Positions 5,286 to 6,670 of a DNA stretch of 6,670 bases are shown here, piece by piece. Position 1 is the first letter of the stretch; each line of letters opens with the position of its first letter. Source of the DNA: Eubacteriales bacterium (GTDB lineage Bacteria > Bacillota > Clostridia > Acetivibrionales > STF1-152); assembly GCA_028703215.1 (NCBI GenBank), contig JAQVNH010000061.1, positions 1 to 6,670 on the forward strand, written 5' to 3'. A model generated the notes under the pieces. That model did no database searches and was not told the origin of the DNA. It saw only the letters and a program-made list of their open reading frames with translations. The position numbers were made by a program, and so were the translations under genes.

Positions 5286-6670
5286 TCAGCCTTTCCTTCT
5301 CGGAACATCCAGATATTTTATATGATTCCCGATATGTTTGCGCAGAAAATCGCTATAAAGCTCCTCATTTTCATACATAGTCTTGAAGAACTCGTCCCTG
5401 AACATACTTGAGCCATCCTCATTTTTTGCATTGAGTATCAGTCCGTAAGTTACATGCAGAGCCTGCCTGGATTCCTCAATTCCGAAAAGCTTATCAAGAT
5501 CTGCATCTTCAAAACTTTTTTCATCAGGTACCATGTCAGTTTCTGTAAATATGTGATAATATTTTTTTGCCTCGTTCAGATTTTGTACGGCAAATCTGTA
5601 CATCCTTCTGAAAAGCTCCGGATCCTTTGCCGCAATAACCCTTACAGCCTCCAACCAGTTTGTTCCCGCGGTTTTGAGGTGATACCTGCCTTCCGTTTTT
5701 CTGCCAACTACAGGGAAAATACTGAACTTGTCGCTTCCCGAATGAACGCTGATCTTGTATTCGAAATTCCGGGCTATTTCAGCATGCACGGCGAATTCCT
5801 TTTCAAAACAGACCTTGTCACCCCTATAATCGATACCTTTCTGAAATTCCCCGCAGAAGCGCGGGGCAAGACTGCTTATTTTCACGCCGCCCGCAATCAG
5901 CTCTGAAGCCACGAAATAATGGGCTTCTGCCGAAGTAGCTGTAAGTGTCTCATCGATGGACATTTCAAAATCAATATTTCTCCCGCAGTTCCTGATGATT
6001 TCATTGTAAATAGACACGGTAAATTTAATGGCTTTCAGATAAACAAGAACGGTTTTTTTGAAATCATATCCCGAGAAATCAATGCTCAGACCGCTATAAA
6101 GCTTAATCGATCCTGACAGATACTTTTTCTCAAGGATTTCCCTTTCTGCTTCAGGAACACGGCCGTACATTTCATTGGTCAACTCTTCCGAATACCCCGC
6201 AGCTTTGTTGTCTATATGCTCCGAGCAGTCAAGAGTGATCATCGTATAACCGCATCCGAGCGCCATGCGGACCTCTTCGGGAGTTTTCAGATGGTCTCCG
6301 TCAGCTCCGAATCCATATGTGTAGCCCTCCTGAAACACCGCCCAAACCGCGTCCGAGAGCACTTCTTCGTAATTTCTGCCCGTAAGATTGAGTTCCCTGA
6401 TCGACTGCTGCGCAAGTATCGGGAAGGCATCGTAATCCACAATTGCCCCAATGTGCCCCGGCGAAGCCAGTCCAAGCCTGTCGCCAAGTCCGAGCGATAT
6501 TTTGCTGCCGCCGCAGGAAACCGGATTCGTATAAGAGAAATGTTTTCTGACCGCTTTGCTGTTCATAACATTCAGAGAGCAAATCTTTATTTTTAGTCCA
6601 CTATCAGAAGTGTAGTCATGCCCCGCAAAATCATCCGCTTCTTTTCCATCTCCGGCGACCACAAGCATCT
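5286..6670 (-). CDS. uxaE: Tagaturonate epimerase (UxaE) family protein, 5' end outside window
   Basis: The family is the metal-dependent tagaturonate epimerase UxaE, which interconverts D-tagaturonate and D-fructuronate in the hexuronate (galacturonate/pectin) route in the cytoplasm. At least 461 residues are visible. Counting from the Met at 6666-6668, the recognisable conserved blocks are GLGDRLGLASPGHI (60-73), GADGDHLKTP (121-130), TLDCSEHI (145-152), FEMSIDETLT (234-243), SVHSGSDKFSIFP (307-319) and LHVTYG (404-409). Family members are about 500 residues long, and this Met lies inside what looks like a beta strand (MLVVAGDG). It is therefore probably internal, with a few dozen N-terminal residues beyond the window edge. 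The stop is TGA. The gene converges on tRNA-Val and shares its terminator. No other hexuronate gene is in view. The family call rests on recalled motifs, so the substrate is less certain than the family. Confidence 0.7.
   Translation of the reverse strand, partial: MLVVAGDGKEADDFAGHDYTSDSGLKIKICSLNVMNSKAVRKHFSYTNPVSCGGSKISLGLGDRLGLASPGHIGAIVDYDAFPILAQQSIRELNLTGRNYEEVLSDAVWAVFQEGYTYGFGADGDHLKTPEEVRMALGCGYTMITLDCSEHIDNKAAGYSEELTNEMYGRVPEAEREILEKKYLSGSIKLYSGLSIDFSGYDFKKTVLVYLKAIKFTVSIYNEIIRNCGRNIDFEMSIDETLTATSAEAHYFVASELIAGGVKISSLAPRFCGEFQKGIDYRGDKVCFEKEFAVHAEIARNFEYKISVHSGSDKFSIFPVVGRKTEGRYHLKTAGTNWLEAVRVIAAKDPELFRRMYRFAVQNLNEAKKYYHIFTETDMVPDEKSFEDADLDKLFGIEESRQALHVTYGLILNAKNEDGSSMFRDEFFKTMYENEELYSDFLRKHIGNHIKYLDVPRRKG

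Noticed and set aside
5454..5906. Rightward open frame of 150 codons opposite the uxaE-like gene
   Set aside because: It is a shadow of the conserved epimerase frame and has no promoter or ribosome binding site.

Overview
The window looks like chromosomal DNA of a low-to-mid GC Firmicute, probably a member of the Clostridia. The main evidence is a near-perfect CtsR operator (CtsR is the Firmicutes class III heat-shock repressor) in front of a chaperone operon. Strong AAGGAGA-type ribosome binding sites, TTGACA/TATAAT-type promoters and a tRNA with an encoded CCA end fit this. The species cannot be named from the sequence.

Layout, left to right. Positions 1-2968 hold a leftward chaperone operon: the disaggregase gene clpB (its 3' end lies outside the window) is preceded by a gene for a zinc-finger-less, CbpA-type DnaJ co-chaperone. 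A CtsR box lies just downstream of a good -35/-10 pair, at the expected transcription start. That promoter overlaps a perfect 14-bp inverted repeat, which may also terminate the next gene upstream. Positions 3029-4444 hold a leftward gene for an unusual membrane protein: a cytoplasmic PP2C-like domain that has lost its catalytic aspartates, one membrane helix, a Thr/Pro-rich linker built from 18-bp repeats, and a C-terminal LysM domain. It is read here as a pseudophosphatase that may couple the cell wall to the cytoplasm.

Positions 4445-5120 form a compact regulatory stretch. A small Xre-family regulator gene (rightward) has its own promoter and is bracketed by two 69-bp palindromes of identical geometry (31-bp perfect arms, 7-nt loop) that share a 23-bp arm core. 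The first palindrome sits exactly midway between the divergent promoters of the LysM gene and the xre gene, with 7 bases on each side. The second lies between the xre stop codon and a consensus promoter for tRNA-Val(GAC). Positions 5121-5228 hold that tRNA and a bidirectional terminator. Positions 5286-6670 hold a leftward, 5'-truncated gene that resembles the tagaturonate epimerase (UxaE) family of hexuronate catabolism.

The chaperone pair forms one functional unit: DnaJ-like protein and ClpB both act with DnaK in disaggregation. The remaining genes appear to be separate transcription units. The least conventional items are the pseudo-PP2C/LysM protein and the paired palindromes around xre.
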